Origin: Hyaloraphidium curvatum
Lineage: Eukaryota; Monoblepharomycota; Hyaloraphidiomycetes; Hyaloraphidiales; Hyaloraphidiaceae
Direction of reading: 5' to 3'
DNA: 64,000 nucleotides
Assembly: GCA_025558095.1 (NCBI GenBank)
Contig: JAIVFI010000017.1
Location: 372,001-436,000 of the forward strand
The notes beneath the pieces were generated by a model, which worked only from the letters and a program-made list of their open reading frames with translations, did not search any database and had not been told where the DNA came from. Both the position numbers and the translations under genes were made by a program. Numbering within the stretch: the first letter of the stretch is position 1; every line of letters begins with the position of its first letter. Shown one piece after another: positions 63,446-64,000 of this stretch.

Positions 63446-64000
63446 TCAATCAATCTCGGCGGGAATGAACCAGCTCTCCTCGCGCCGCGCCACCCCGAAC
63501 GCCCGATCGATGCCCGCGAGGTGCATGCGCAGGCCCCGCCCCATGACCGTGACCCGCGCGATCACGTCGTCCCACTCGTTCTTGGACACTGCAGACTGCG
63601 GCACGGGCGTGTAGTCCCAGATCCCGAACGCCCAGTTCAAGATGAAGAGCGAAGCTTCCGGCTCGCGGGCGGTCCCGGCGCTCGAGAGCCGCACGAGGCC
63701 CTTGACGCGGTAAAACTCGTCCTTGGGGATCGCAGCGAGCCATTCGTCGAACGCTGTGCGGTCAAGCGCGAGCACCCGTTCCCTGGGCCCGTCCTCGTGG
63801 TTGTGGTCGCCCTTCTCCCCCGCGTGCGAATGGTCGTGCCGCTGCACCCCGGCGTCGGCGCACCCCTCCACGCCGCAGTCCTTGCGCTCCACGACCTTGC
63901 CCGAGATGTTGCGCACCACCTGCACGATGTCGACCTCCTTTGCCTGGTGCTCGCTGTCGACCAGGATGCCGTACTCGGGGTCCTCGGGGTCGGCTTCCGA
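63446..64000 (-). CDS. CobW/COG0523 metallochaperone GTPase, C-terminal part (cut by window edge)
   Basis: Only the C-terminal 184 codons lie inside the window; the frame is open through 64000. A His/Asp/Cys stretch (CGVEGC, then DHSHAGEKGDHNHED) is a metal-binding linker typical of COG0523 proteins. It is followed by the CobW C-terminal domain, with FYRVKGLVRLSS, LFILNWAFGIWDYT and VTVMGRGLRMHLAGIDRAF. The GTPase domain (GxxGxGKT, CxCC) should lie beyond the right edge. These proteins deliver metals such as zinc to client enzymes (ZNG1 type) or handle cobalt/nickel. An intron within this part was not needed to explain the sequence. The metal specificity is not known. Confidence 0.8.
   Translation of the reverse strand, partial: SEADPEDPEYGILVDSEHQAKEVDIVQVVRNISGKVVERKDCGVEGCADAGVQRHDHSHAGEKGDHNHEDGPRERVLALDRTAFDEWLAAIPKDEFYRVKGLVRLSSAGTAREPEASLFILNWAFGIWDYTPVPQSAVSKNEWDDVIARVTVMGRGLRMHLAGIDRAFGVARREESWFIPAEID

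Noticed and set aside
1..64000. tRNA, rRNA, CRISPR arrays, insertion sequences and transposons
   Set aside because: A visual scan for tRNA B-box sequences, direct-repeat arrays, terminal inverted repeats and transposase or reverse-transcriptase motifs found none; a tool-based scan could still find a diverged tRNA.

Overview
The window is nuclear DNA of a GC-rich eukaryote, most likely a fungus. Nearly every gene is a recognisable eukaryotic housekeeping protein split by short GT-AG introns, mostly 48-80 nt. Fungal pointers are an Ecl1-type lifespan factor, a Swiss-Army-Knife HAD protein, an Rgd1-type F-BAR/RhoGAP and a secreted Ser/Thr-rich protein with a GPI-like tail. Genes kept here but lost in many yeasts (CSN4, Gemin2, DNAJC3, an SF3B2 with introns), together with a PstS-like membrane protein and an alga-type GST, suggest an early-diverging or at least not yeast-like fungus. 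The lineage is an inference and not shown by the sequence.

Gene density is about one gene per 1.6 kb (40 gene models). Orientation mostly alternates, so neighbours share short divergent promoters or almost touching 3' ends. Left part (1-13.6 kb): TFIIA small subunit, LCP5/neuroguidin, three low-complexity hypotheticals, a GPI-type secreted protein, Gemin2, UTP11 and the SAK RNA-repair-like protein. 13.6-24 kb: MsrB (sharing one base with SAK), CSN4, PCF11, DNAJC3/P58IPK, an Ecl1-like factor and the m-AAA protease AFG3. 24-37 kb: RGD1, CDC73, DRG1, PSO2/SNM1, a TLC-domain protein, a divergent sirtuin and SF3B2. 37-49 kb: an NTF2-like protein, the PstS-like membrane protein, an OXLD1-like mitochondrial protein, MPP alpha subunit, ABHD11, a type II glycosyltransferase-like protein, a REX-type exonuclease and a small membrane protein. 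49-64 kb: a 1454-residue membrane protein, HAD phosphatase, a RING protein with a myristoylation signal, a bacterial/mitochondrial-type uS3, prolyl carboxypeptidase, a hotdog thioesterase, a LisH-WD40 protein, a CRAL-TRIO-like protein, a GST and a CobW-type GTPase cut by the window edge.

The genes do not form a pathway cluster. Themes recur by chance or by housekeeping composition: mRNA making and processing (TOA2, PCF11, CDC73, SF3B2, Gemin2), ribosome biogenesis and translation (LCP5, UTP11, DRG1, uS3m) and mitochondrial upkeep (AFG3, MPP alpha, OXLD1-like, ABHD11). No tRNA, rRNA, transposon or CRISPR array was seen.

Exon borders were worked out by eye from reading-frame continuity, GT/AG signals and remembered family alignments. 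Most models close exactly in frame, but none has transcript support. The least ordinary items are the PstS-like/membrane fusion, the one-base MsrB/SAK overlap, the sirtuin with altered catalytic motifs, PSO2 with a C-terminal UBZ finger plus PCNA box, a nucleus-encoded uS3m and a 5-nt first coding exon in DRG1.
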